Origin: Chelonoidis abingdonii
Lineage: Eukaryota; Chordata; Testudines; Testudinidae
Assembly (NCBI RefSeq): GCF_003597395.2
Contig: NC_133770.1
Coordinates: forward strand, 11,747,980-11,811,979
Length of the DNA: 64,000 nucleotides
Direction: 5' to 3'
In this document: in pieces, positions 55,901 to 60,480 of the stretch
Layout of the letters: the number at the start of each line of letters is the position of its first letter
Position numbering within the stretch: the stretch's first letter is position 1
The notes under the pieces: generated by a model
Seen by the model: only the letters and a program-made list of their open reading frames with translations
Told to the model about the DNA's origin: nothing
Database searches by the model: none
Position numbers and translations under genes: made by a program

Positions 55901-57066
55901 AGCTTGAAGCTCCTATGATCCTGTGCTGAAGTCCTGACTCAGCCAGCACTGTAAATGAACTCAACAGAAGTGTTTACCCAATGGGCTGATCCCAAAGCCT
56001 GTTAAAGCCAATGGGGATCTTTCCACAGACATCTGCGTTCTTCAGCTCAGCCCCAAGTAGGGACTTCAGGACCAGGCCCCATCATGGGACCTCTGCAAGG
56101 CCGCATATGAGCTGCAGAGCACCCTCAGCTCCTGTTGAAATCAACAGAGTGGCAACTCTGCGTAACCCAGCATAGCTCAGTCCCGTGTAAGCTGCTTTCT
56201 TGGTCTCTCACTTTCATGAGCACAATGGTCAAGTGCACAGTTAAAATAAATAGGTAAAGCAGCTCCCTCACCTGGCTCCTTGAGGAAGTGAAAGAGAACC
56301 TGCGGGCAGGGCAATGTGAGAGTCTCACCAGCTTCTGCATTCGGCCAGCACAGTAGCCTGTCCCATGTTTTCCTGCAACCTGCCAGGAAAGGGAAAACAC
56401 ATTTTAAAGCATTTTTATATTTGCATATAAAAAGTCAAATTTTAGATATGATGCAATACATGAGAGTATGTCGGCATGAGGAGGAGCATTACGGCAGCAA
56501 GCTCACTTGATGGTATCTGTCCAACTTGCTGGTCTCCTTCATTCATCACTTCTTGCAGGCAGCACAGAAAGCATAGGAGGGAACCGAATGAGAAAAGGTA
56601 GGTGGTGCACTGCACTCAGGCTGCGAAACAATTCCATGCCTACAGAGCAGCATGGCAAAGGGCACAGAATCAGGAGTGGGAGAACGAAATGAAAGGACCA
56701 GTGGGTGGCAGAATGTGGTCGAAGAACTGAACAGTGAGGATAGACCAGGGGAAAGGGAGGTGGGCCACTGAATGAAAGACCAAATCATTTGAACTTGATG
56801 TACTGGCTGATGGGGAGCCAGTGGAAAGAATCCAAAGATCTGAGTTCTGGTCTAGAACCGAGTGGGGAGGATTCACTCATTTCTCTGAACTGGTTCTCAC
56901 AACCCTGGCAATTTTTCACTTCCCTGCCCAACCCCACCCCTTTTCAACTGCCAAAGGCTGTACCTGCAGTTTCATTTCCATGATCTTCAGCACCTCTCAG
57001 ACATTCATTCTCATTTCTCTTCAGCTCAGCTAAAAAGTCACATTCTGGATGGATGTGCCCAACCAC
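25860..57066 (-). CDS. GHRHR: growth hormone-releasing hormone receptor, exons 2-13 (5' partial)
   Basis: Class B1 GPCR of the plasma membrane of pituitary somatotrophs. It binds GHRH and signals through Gs and cAMP to drive growth hormone synthesis and release (family knowledge). Twelve exons join without a stop into 404 codons: 56964-57066, 56272-56379, 43765-43862, 40044-40141, 39129-39261, 38823-38976, 37757-37817, 35904-35973, 34349-34440, 33756-33885, 32551-32592, 25860-25985. About residues 1-103 form the hormone-binding ectodomain with its cysteines and WD..LCW motif. TM1 is about 110-136, TM3 187-210, TM4 with GWGFP about 230, TM6 312-333, and TM7 ends in YCFLNQE near 361. The 42-bp penultimate exon and the C-terminal tail matching mammalian GHRHR (WT.PSS, ending in Cys) separate it from VIPR, SCTR and ADCYAP1R1. 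Exon 1 with the signal peptide was not identified, so the entry is partial at the 5' end. Confidence 0.96.
26640..26998 (-). repeat. MIR-like SINE, degraded and interrupted
   Basis: Antisense MIR pieces: 'ttgttccaaagaggtaaagg', 'gtgacttgccctaggtcaga', and after a gap 'gggattaaaactcaggcatc' with 'tgttcagaccactagctc'. Lies in GHRHR intron 12. Confidence 0.5.
27250..27373. mobile_element. hAT-type MITE (124 bp)
   Basis: Terminal inverted repeats TAGGGTGGCCAGATA / TAGGGTGACCAGATA flanked by an 8-bp duplication with one mismatch (GTTTACAC 27242-27249; GTCTACAC 27374-27381). Non-coding. In GHRHR intron 12. Confidence 0.8.
27540..27715 (-). repeat. MIR-like SINE
   Basis: 'accccattctacagataggg', 'aaactgaggcaccaagcagt', 'gcccaaggtcacctagcagg', 'aacagaacccagctctc': antisense MIR in GHRHR intron 12. 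Confidence 0.7.
27716..28264. other. intron 12 sequence, nothing recognised
   Basis: No exon or repeat end seen in this part of GHRHR intron 12. Confidence 0.4.
28265..29010 (+). mobile_element. CR1 LINE 3' fragment, split by a hAT element
   Basis: Sense CR1: 'tgttctggtgcctacatttc', 'gaaagggttcagaaaagagc', then after the nested hAT at 28381-28736 the match resumes with 'ttaaggagctcaatctattt', 'aagctagacaaattaagcct' and 'ggtaattaacctttgaagca'. Confidence 0.8.
28381..28736. mobile_element. hAT-type MITE nested in CR1 (356 bp)
   Basis: 25-bp perfect terminal inverted repeats beginning CAGTGGTGGGCAACCTGCGG, flanked by a perfect 8-bp duplication GCTTAGAG (28373-28380 and 28737-28744). GC-rich interior with two opposed 'tcccattggcc'-type motifs; the 112- and 85-codon frames in it have no transposase resemblance, so it is non-autonomous. 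Confidence 0.93.
29011..29640. other. intron 12 sequence, no gene seen
   Basis: A C/T-rich tract (about 29240-29380) keeps frames open but has no protein resemblance. A 3' UTR-like 'catgtctatttcaattatga' repeat follows. Confidence 0.35.
29645..30127 (+). mobile_element. CR1 LINE 3' end (second subtype)
   Basis: Sense CR1 3' end: 'aaatcatgaatggtgtggag', 'aactagttgccatgagatgt', 'gggctagatggaccattggt', 'ctaacccagtatggccgttc'. Non-coding, in GHRHR intron 12. Confidence 0.85.
30257..30445 (+). repeat. tRNA-derived SINE, turtle (Cry/PolIII) type
   Basis: tRNA-like head GATAGCTCAGTGGTTTGAGC (A box) followed by a body with 'gggggccatttagggatctg' and a CR1-like tail 'ccttccaaccctggtattct' ending in ATGATTCTATT. 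This head-to-tail structure is the tRNA-derived SINE described from cryptodiran turtles. A second copy is at 60003. Confidence 0.88.
30582..32240 (-). mobile_element. CR1 LINE with RT C-terminal remnants
   Basis: The reversed 3' terminus starts at 30582 ('atcatagactcatagacttt'). Minus-strand remnants follow: 31233-30946 with '[11 protein letters not shown]', 31451-31233 with 'RATRMIRR'-like sequence and '[16 protein letters not shown]', and 31722-31525 with '[19 protein letters not shown]'. More degraded RT runs to about 32240. Broken by stops. It sits about 310 bp from GHRHR exon 12. Confidence 0.9.
32551..32592 (-). CDS. GHRHR: GHRHR exon 12 (TM7)
   Basis: 42 bp, phase 0 to phase 0, donor GTAAGA. 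It encodes [14 protein letters not shown], the TM7/helix 8 junction. A 42-bp exon here is characteristic of class B1 receptor genes. It lies just upstream of a CR1 fragment. Confidence 0.96.
32737..32823. repeat. palindromic MITE-like repeat
   Basis: Imperfect inverted repeat: CCAGATCCTCAGCTGGTGTA at the left and its reverse complement near 32800-32821, around 'tccattgaaatcagtg'. The same unit in whole or half form recurs at about 33075-33200, 33222-33305, 33450-33490, 43449-43526 and 57150-57287. Confidence 0.65.
33756..33885 (-). CDS. GHRHR: GHRHR exon 11 (TM6-ECL3)
   Basis: 130 bp, phase 2 to phase 0, donor GTAAAC. It encodes [20 protein letters not shown] of TM6 and NFLPE, then extracellular loop 3 and the start of TM7 up to GSFQ. 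Confidence 0.95.
34349..34440 (-). CDS. GHRHR: GHRHR exon 10 (TM5-ICL3)
   Basis: 92 bp, phase 0 to phase 2, donor GTAATC. It encodes [19 protein letters not shown] and the third intracellular loop, which contacts Gs. The loop differs in sequence from mammals but has the same length up to QY.RLSKS. Confidence 0.93.
34700..34791 (-). mobile_element. CR1 LINE 3' end scrap
   Basis: 'agaatcatagaatcatagac', 'ggggttggaagggacctcag', 'tctagtccaaccccctgctc': reversed CR1 3' terminus in GHRHR intron 9. Confidence 0.9.
34792..35903. other. intron 9 sequence, nothing recognised
   Basis: No exon, RNA gene or repeat terminus recognised between the CR1 scrap and exon 9. Confidence 0.4.
35904..35973 (-). 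CDS. GHRHR: GHRHR exon 9 (ECL2-TM5)
   Basis: 70 bp, phase 2 to phase 0, donor GTATGT. It encodes [20 protein letters not shown], with the ECL2 cysteine that pairs with TM3 and the CWD...YWW.IKGP motif entering TM5. Confidence 0.95.
36159..36215. repeat. 44-bp inverted duplicate plus hairpin in intron 8
   Basis: 36159-36202 is the reverse complement of 37879-37922 in intron 7 with 43 of 44 matches. Overlapping it, 36176-36190 and 36201-36215 form a perfect 15-bp stem (GGGTTGCAATAGACA) with a 10-base loop. Confidence 0.9.
36397..37051 (+). mobile_element. solo LTR in GHRHR intron 8
   Basis: Begins about TGTTAGAGGTCTGG and ends about GGGACAGCACA. It has a TATA box (GGTATAAAAGG near 36791), a polyadenylation-type signal (CAATAAACC near 36944) and GC-rich R/U5-like sequence after it. 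No internal region is adjacent. Target duplication not found, so the ends are approximate. Oriented opposite to GHRHR. Retrovirus-like family not identified. Confidence 0.7.
37757..37817 (-). CDS. GHRHR: GHRHR exon 8 (TM4-ECL2)
   Basis: 61 bp, phase 1 to phase 2, donor GTAAGT. It completes [13 protein letters not shown] of TM4 and begins ECL2 with FEDTA, as in mammals (FEDIA). It lies between two inverted copies of a 44-bp sequence in introns 7 and 8. Confidence 0.93.
37879..37922. repeat. intron 7 copy of the 44-bp inverted duplicate
   Basis: Partner of 36159-36202, one mismatch. The pair flanks exon 8 (37757-37817) and the intron 8 solo LTR. Confidence 0.9.
38370..38612 (-). repeat. MIR-like SINE split by a fold-back insertion
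   Basis: 'ttcactgatagagaaatcaa' on the left, then after the 38438-38511 insertion 'gacttgctcaaggccacaca', 'ggcagagccagaattaaata' and 'tggctcccagtgctgtatcc': antisense MIR in GHRHR intron 7. Confidence 0.7.
38438..38511 (-). mobile_element. fold-back SINE-like insertion, copy F (74 bp)
   Basis: Flanked by a 12-bp duplication AGATTAATGTGA (38426-38437 and 38512-38523). On the minus strand: the 5' end CAGAGTAGTAGCCGTGTTAG, then an inverted internal segment (reverse complement of 'aaagaacgaggagtacttgt'). The two parts do not overlap, so here the structure is a simple internal inversion. Confidence 0.88.
38823..38976 (-). CDS. GHRHR: GHRHR exon 7 (TM3-TM4)
   Basis: 154 bp, phase 0 to phase 1, donor GTAAGT. 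TM3 begins TECK, its cysteine being the partner of the ECL2 disulfide, and continues with [18 protein letters not shown]. It then runs through intracellular loop 2 into TM4 ([10 protein letters not shown]). Only 152 bp of intron separate it from exon 6. Confidence 0.96.
39129..39261 (-). CDS. GHRHR: GHRHR exon 6 (ICL1-TM2-ECL1)
   Basis: 133 bp, phase 2 to phase 0, donor GTAAGC. It encodes [20 protein letters not shown], the family hallmark of intracellular loop 1 and TM2, followed by KDAVLF and DHCSFST of the first extracellular loop. Confidence 0.96.
39619..39785. mobile_element. hAT-type MITE (167 bp) in GHRHR intron 5
   Basis: Terminal inverted repeats CAGGGCTGCCCNGAGG (one mismatch) flanked by a perfect 8-bp duplication CTCAGCAA (39611-39618 and 39786-39793). 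Non-coding. Confidence 0.92.
40044..40141 (-). CDS. GHRHR: GHRHR exon 5 (TM1)
   Basis: 98 bp, phase 0 to phase 2, donor GTATGT. It encodes [20 protein letters not shown] and the rest of TM1, ending at the arginine that opens the RRL.CPRNY motif of intracellular loop 1. Confidence 0.95.
40142..41150. other. intron 4 sequence, no gene seen
   Basis: A C12 run at 40890-40901 and a 'ccactgacttcaatggggtg' repeat motif near 40942. Nothing coding. Confidence 0.4.
41155..41350 (+). repeat. dispersed turtle-type repeat
   Basis: Uninterrupted relative of 7365-7832: 'tatgctaaacaatccgttcc', 'gtacctgaagaagagttctg', 'gtctccctgatatcctggga'. Confidence 0.65.
41351..42689. other. intron 4 sequence, no gene seen
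   Basis: Chance frames at 42176-42455 overlap in several registers and match nothing known. Confidence 0.4.
42690..42925. repeat. MITE-like repeat in GHRHR intron 4
   Basis: 'agcgtatgtctattccagga', 'cttctagtgtggatgcagtt' and 'gtgtaactatctacactagg' are reminiscent of archosaur/turtle MITEs with GTCTACAC-type ends. No clear target duplication. Confidence 0.4.
43765..43862 (-). CDS. GHRHR: GHRHR exon 4 (ectodomain end)
   Basis: 98 bp, phase 1 to phase 0, donor GTAAGT. It encodes [20 protein letters not shown], the last two ectodomain cysteines with the conserved NGWS.P.P.Y core and an NCT sequon, then an acidic linker ending in EE before TM1. A hAT MITE begins 97 bp upstream of its acceptor. 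Confidence 0.95.
43959..44244. mobile_element. hAT-type MITE (286 bp) beside exon 4
   Basis: Ends CAGGGGTGGCTC...GGAGCCGCCCCTG with a perfect 8-bp duplication TTTGTACA (43951-43958 and 44245-44252). GC-rich; frames inside are shadows. It interrupts an older SINE-like sequence ('ccacctagcgcaaaggggtc' follows) and starts 97 bp upstream of the GHRHR exon 4 acceptor. Confidence 0.92.
44253..44765. other. intron 3 sequence, no gene seen
   Basis: Remainder of an older SINE-like repeat to about 44330, then unremarkable sequence up to the TAA target site at 44763-44765. Confidence 0.4.
44766..48608 (-). mobile_element. PIF/Harbinger-type DNA transposon (3843 bp)
   Basis: Terminal inverted repeats GGCCAGGTCTACACTGCG (left) and GGCCACGTCTACACTACG (right, reversed), flanked by the 3-bp duplication TAA (44763-44765 and 48609-48611), which is diagnostic of PIF/Harbinger. 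A second left-type terminus lies inside at about 46692. The right part (about 47700-48420) reads, on the minus strand, like the 5' non-coding region of an abundant turtle Harbinger family. The longest frames (176 codons at 45437-45967, 148 at 46804-47250, both minus) show no nuclease or Myb/SANT motif I can recognise, so it is probably non-autonomous or decayed. It lies in GHRHR intron 3, in an orientation judged from family resemblance only. Confidence 0.85.
48612..49129. other. intron 3 sequence between elements
   Basis: AT-rich, possibly an outer part of the repeat unit described at 49130. No gene. Confidence 0.35.
49130..49720 (+). repeat. diverged direct copy of the 53-kb repeat unit
   Basis: 'tagctttgtaactacatg' at about 49175, followed by segments like 'ttttaatcataggattaaaa' and 'aaggcctctgtt', follow the same order as 53285-53630. 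49556-49700 ('accaaacaaaaat', 'tagattccaagggacaat') resembles 53150-53290. It may be an old LTR of the adjacent gypsy-like element. Confidence 0.5.
49864..52950 (+). mobile_element. decayed Ty3/gypsy-type retrotransposon pol
   Basis: Broken frames follow gypsy pol order. A protease-like region lies at 49879-50187 (degenerate active site, [10 protein letters not shown]). The RT follows at about 50560-50760 ([24 protein letters not shown]), then RNase H ([11 protein letters not shown] at about 51270), an integrase zinc-finger region (C..C..SRP at about 51735) and an integrase core ([15 protein letters not shown] at about 52060). A polypurine tract (AATGGGGGAGATG) is at about 52928-52940, with a TATA-like TATATAAG near 53060. 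Many stops and frameshifts. A hAT-like fragment interrupts it at 52204-52406. In GHRHR intron 3. Confidence 0.82.
52204..52406 (+). mobile_element. truncated hAT-type repeat in the gypsy remnant
   Basis: Begins CAGGGGTCAGCAACC, a hAT-MITE terminus, then 'gagaagtgtgtgccaagtct' and GC-rich 'ggggccggcggc'-type repeats. The matching right terminus is absent, so it is 3'-truncated. The interrupted pol resumes after about 52406. Confidence 0.65.
53095..53507 (+). repeat. left arm of a long inverted repeat
   Basis: Matches the reverse complement of 54105-54520 along its full length at roughly 80-85% by eye; for example 'gccagtttacaaagatggga' is identical in both. Frames on both arms (93 codons minus, 74 codons plus) are mirror images of this repeat, not genes. 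Confidence 0.88.
53731..53818 (+). repeat. direct repeat, copy 1
   Basis: 'aatgttatgatcaac' and 'aattgttgctttgcaggtg' correspond in order to 54848-54929 ('caatgtgataatcaaac', 'aattgttttgcaggtg'). It lies in the spacer of the long inverted repeat. Confidence 0.7.
54105..54520 (-). repeat. right arm of a long inverted repeat
   Basis: Inverted partner of 53095-53507; the spacer is about 600 bp. A G15 run follows at 54818-54832. Confidence 0.88.
54848..54929 (+). repeat. direct repeat, copy 2
   Basis: Partner of 53731-53818, about 1.1 kb downstream and just outside the right arm. Confidence 0.7.
54930..56271. other. intron 3 sequence, no gene seen
   Basis: Contains a 'tgggccaaagtcacctctgg' palindromic repeat motif (about 55708-55793) and related 'agccaatggggatct' scraps (about 55995-56130). 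No exon. Confidence 0.4.
56272..56379 (-). CDS. GHRHR: GHRHR exon 3 (ectodomain)
   Basis: 108 bp, phase 1 to phase 1, donor GTGAGG. It carries the class B signature [12 protein letters not shown] and LPCP. If exon 1 supplies 19 codons as in human, the aspartate of WD is residue 60, the position mutated in the dwarf 'little' mouse (Asp60Gly, established). It is intact here. The next residue is arginine where mammals have glycine. Confidence 0.94.
56380..56963. other. GHRHR intron 2
   Basis: 584 bp with GT-AG ends. No repeat recognised. Overlapping chance frames only. Confidence 0.6.
56964..57066 (-). CDS. GHRHR: GHRHR exon 2
   Basis: 103 bp, starts in phase 0 after an acceptor in TTGTTGCAG and ends in phase 1 before donor GTACAG. 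It encodes the mature N-terminus: [11 protein letters not shown] aligns with the mammalian VLGHMHPECDF segment. A second cysteine (NEC) and an N-glycosylation sequon (NET) follow near the exon end. Opening in phase 0 matches my recollection that mammalian exon 1 contributes a whole number of codons (19). Confidence 0.93.
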
Positions 57067-58059
57067 CTGCAACAAGAAAGGCACCATGAGGGTGCTTAGC
57101 CCCGACTTGGGGGTTAGGGCACCACTCCATCGTGTAATCCCAACTATACAGGCCCAGATCCTCCGCTGGCATAAATAAGTAGAGCTCTGTTGAAGTCAGT
57201 GCTGTTATGCTGAATTACACCAAAGAGCACCCCGCTGGTGTAAACTGGCATAGCTCCATAAACTTCATAGCTGAGAATCTGTCCCCAGGTAAAAATTGAC
57301 TCGGAAGGTTTTTCATCGCTGAAGCATCAACCATAAGATTTGCCCTCTGCAAGATTTGTGTCTAACAAGCATCTCCTGCCACTGACTCCTAAGGGAGCTG
57401 CTCTGTTTTCTTCTCATGCTGTTTGTCCTTCTCCAGCTTGAATGATGTTATGGGCAGGATATAATCCTCTGTGCTTTGAGGCTTTCACAACCATACGTTC
57501 TGATGGCCAGGTCCTACCCTTTACTGCTTGTGTGCTCTGGTATGTGGGGGAGCTGTGCACAGAGACATTGAACAGAGAGGACCTCTTCCCCACTTCTCCC
57601 CCTTGCTACAACAAAGCAGGATTCCAACCTAGACCTGCAAAGAGCGCCACTGAGTTGGGTAGGACCAGAGCACAATGGCTACAAACAGACATAAGCTACG
57701 GGATTTTCCAAGGCACCCAGCCAGCTGGCAAGTACATTGTGCTAGAAACAAGTGGGATTATTCAACAATTTTATGTATTTATTTGGAGGGGGGGTGAGGA
57801 AATGCCAAATTGTCAAAACCGAAACTTTTTGTAGGAAAGAGTCAGTTTCAACTAAGCTTTGGGCAGGCACAGGTGCTGGAATTACAGGTGTGGGGGGAGC
57901 TGCAGCACATTCTTGCTTGAAATGGTTTAAATATAGAAGATTTACAGTTTGGTTCAGTGGCTCTCAGCATCCCCACTATAGAATTTGTTCCAGCAGCCCT
58001 GTGGCCAGCAGAGGTTTCTGATGTCCTGGACAGAATCTGTAGCCAGAGAGAGCTCCTCT
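57067..58059. other. intron 1 or upstream flank, no exon seen
   Basis: A palindromic MITE-like repeat at about 57150-57287. A 130-codon plus-strand frame (57442-57834) has no recognisable domain. Confidence 0.4.
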
Positions 58060-58196
58060 GTAGAATAGCCATTAGCCTAGGACACTGATCTGGGGGACGA
58101 GGAGTAAAATCCCTGGTCCAAATAAAGTAGAGCGGAGATGTGAACCTACCTCTCATATACCAGACAAGTGCTGTAACCACTGAGCTATTCTAGGCT
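58060..58196 (-). repeat. tRNA-like SINE remnant
   Basis: On the minus strand: AATAGCTCAGTGGTTACAGC (A box), then GGTTCACATC (B box) at tRNA spacing, followed by a SINE body with 'tttatttggaccagggattt'. Confidence 0.65.
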
Positions 58197-60002
58197 ATAA
58201 CACCCCTTTTTCTCCCTCTCAGGTTTTTCTCAAAAATATAAATGTCAAAAGGTCTCGGATTCCTCCCATTGCTGAACAGAAACTATTCTGACATCTCCAT
58301 TTTCTTCACAGGAAGGGAAACCCATTTCCCACCCAGCTTTATTGTGTGCTGCGGGTGATAGCCAGCAGTGCATATGGCGCCTCTTCAAAGGGGCAGCAGG
58401 GTATGCCTTGGTCACCTGGCACCATCTTTCTCTGCACCAGCCGGATGACGCTTGCATATCCACACATGGCCCTGACTGCTCCACACTGCCTCCACCCTGT
58501 CCTTACTAGTCAGGGAAGAAGTGTTACCTATCAAAGCATTCGTTTTTAGAAAAAGAATCAAAACAGGATGAAATCTATCCACTGAGCAGGTGGCTGACTA
58601 AATTCGACTCGGCTCATTTTCACACAGGAAGGATAAATATTCAGCGAGTTTTGGAAATAAATATCTTGCTTTCAGGTCATTCAGAGGGCAGAATGTAATG
58701 GTTTTGATAACCCAATGTTCTCCATTCATATTAACTTCCCTATACCAAGCTGATATACTGACCTTTTGAGCCGATTGCTTATTAGTTTACCATCTGAGGC
58801 TCTGTTCCTGCTCCTAATGAAGACACTGAATATTTTGCCATTGATTTTAATGGGAGCAGGATTAGGTCCCATGTGTAAGGGGAAAAAAGAGATTAGATCC
58901 AGGATTGCATGCCATGGAATTCCAGACACAGCCATGACTGTTTTGACTTCAGGACTTGGAAACTTGCCAGTGAAACTGGGGTGTATGTGAATATACAAAT
59001 GTAGTGGAGATGTTGTGATACTGTTTTCTGTGTCAGGCACCTTTAAATGTATGGAGCCTTCCTTATTGTGTGCTAGAAACCAGCTCCCTTGGGTCAATTC
59101 AAGGTGTCTGGGAAAGAGTCGGTCTCACACTACACACAGTCTCTTTTTAATTTCTCATGCAGGCTTATATTTGTCCTTCCTTTGTTGTGTTCCTTAATCA
59201 GTAATGAAAGTCAGCTATGCTGAAAGGCCATGATTTGGTCCTTGTGTATTGAAACCTCAGAAGAAAATAGGTTCCAGCATGTCAACCAGGTATATCTTTC
59301 AATTAATGGATAGTTTATAGAACTCTATTGGTTTAATGAACTGTGTCCAGAAAGATCTCAGCAGGGTGGAAATTTACCTGCTTGCACAGTGAAAAGAACT
59401 TCTCCTGGAAAAAATAACTGGTGTCTGCACGTGAAAATGGCCTTGGAAGTCCACTAAAATATTCAAGGTGAGAACAAACAAATGTTTGACTTTTTCATAG
59501 ACTCAGGAAAATACAGTTTTTTGAGGGGGAGTTGTTTAGTCTTCACAGTTGTGAGAACTTTTACTATGTGTCCCCGAGTTAAAGGTGTATGTTTCATTTA
59601 CTGCAGGTGATTTAAAAATTCTGGCTCCTCCTTGATCATGAGCACTTGCAACGTCCTCTGACTTTAATAAGAGTTGTAGGTTCTCTGCCTAACATTTGTG
59701 AATTACTAGAACCTAGTGATTAGAGAACCAGATTCTCCACTGCCTTGTGCAGTCATTTGAACCTGTCCAAAGTGTAGGTGTAAGATTCGGCTGTTCACTC
59801 AGTTTCAACAAGCCAGAGAATGCTGAGCGAGAGACACATGCAATATTGTGTAGCCAGCCAGAAAGTGATGTTGGAATTCAACATGGCTGCACCTTTCAAG
59901 CAAATATTCCAAATTCCTGATTTTTATGCATGCTCATTCCTGCATGGAAAAGCTACCTGTTCCCTCTCCAAAGTGTTTGTTAGCCTTTCCTTTATCCCTA
60001 TT
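58197..60002. other. upstream region, no supported gene
   Basis: Chance frames only. A splice-bounded open segment at about 59386-59453 (minus) is discussed under findings. No aquaporin-like motif (NPA) expected of the neighbour AQP1 was recognised. Confidence 0.4.
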
Positions 60003-60171
60003 AGGGGAGGTAGAGCTCAGTGGTTTGAGCATTAGCCTGCTAAACCCAGAGTTGTGAGTTTGATCTATTTAGGGATCTGGGACAAAAATCTGTCAGGGAT
60101 AGTACTTGAGCCTGCTGTGAAGGTAGGGGGCTGACCTCAATGATCTTTCAAAGTCCCTCCTAATTCTATGA
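60003..60171 (+). repeat. tRNA-derived SINE, turtle (Cry/PolIII) type
   Basis: 'gaggtagagctcagtggttt' head, 'tttagggatctgggacaaaa' body, 'cctcctaattctatgag' tail. Same family as 30257, more diverged. Confidence 0.8.
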
Positions 60172-60283
60172 GATAGGTTTAAAAAATATATTCATGGTAT
60201 GTCATAGGCCTTGCTTTAGCAGAAAGCAAGTGATATTATGGTAGGTTCATTTGCGGCTGTTTTTACACTGCTGGCTGTGCTAA

Positions 60284-60476
60284 CGTAACCCACACCCCTC
60301 CTGGGTGTGGTGTTCTGGCCCATCCAGACCACTTTAAGAGAGGGACTGAGTCTTCTCTATGTCCTTACTTAACAGGCAGGTGGCTTTTAGCTCACATTGT
60401 AGAAGCTCATGCACTAAGTTCTAGAGATCCCAGGTTCAATCCTACCCACTGACAACCAGAGTCTACCAGCATTACA
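60284..60476 (+). mobile_element. solo LTR with tRNA-like boxes, copy 4
   Basis: Same family as 5846 and 20332: 'cctcctgggtgtggtgttct', 'gtggcttttagctcacattg' and GGTTCAATCC. Ends CGTAAC...ATTACA with a degraded 4-bp duplication (CTAA 60280-60283; TTAA 60477-60480). Confidence 0.72.
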
Positions 60477-60480
60477 TTAA

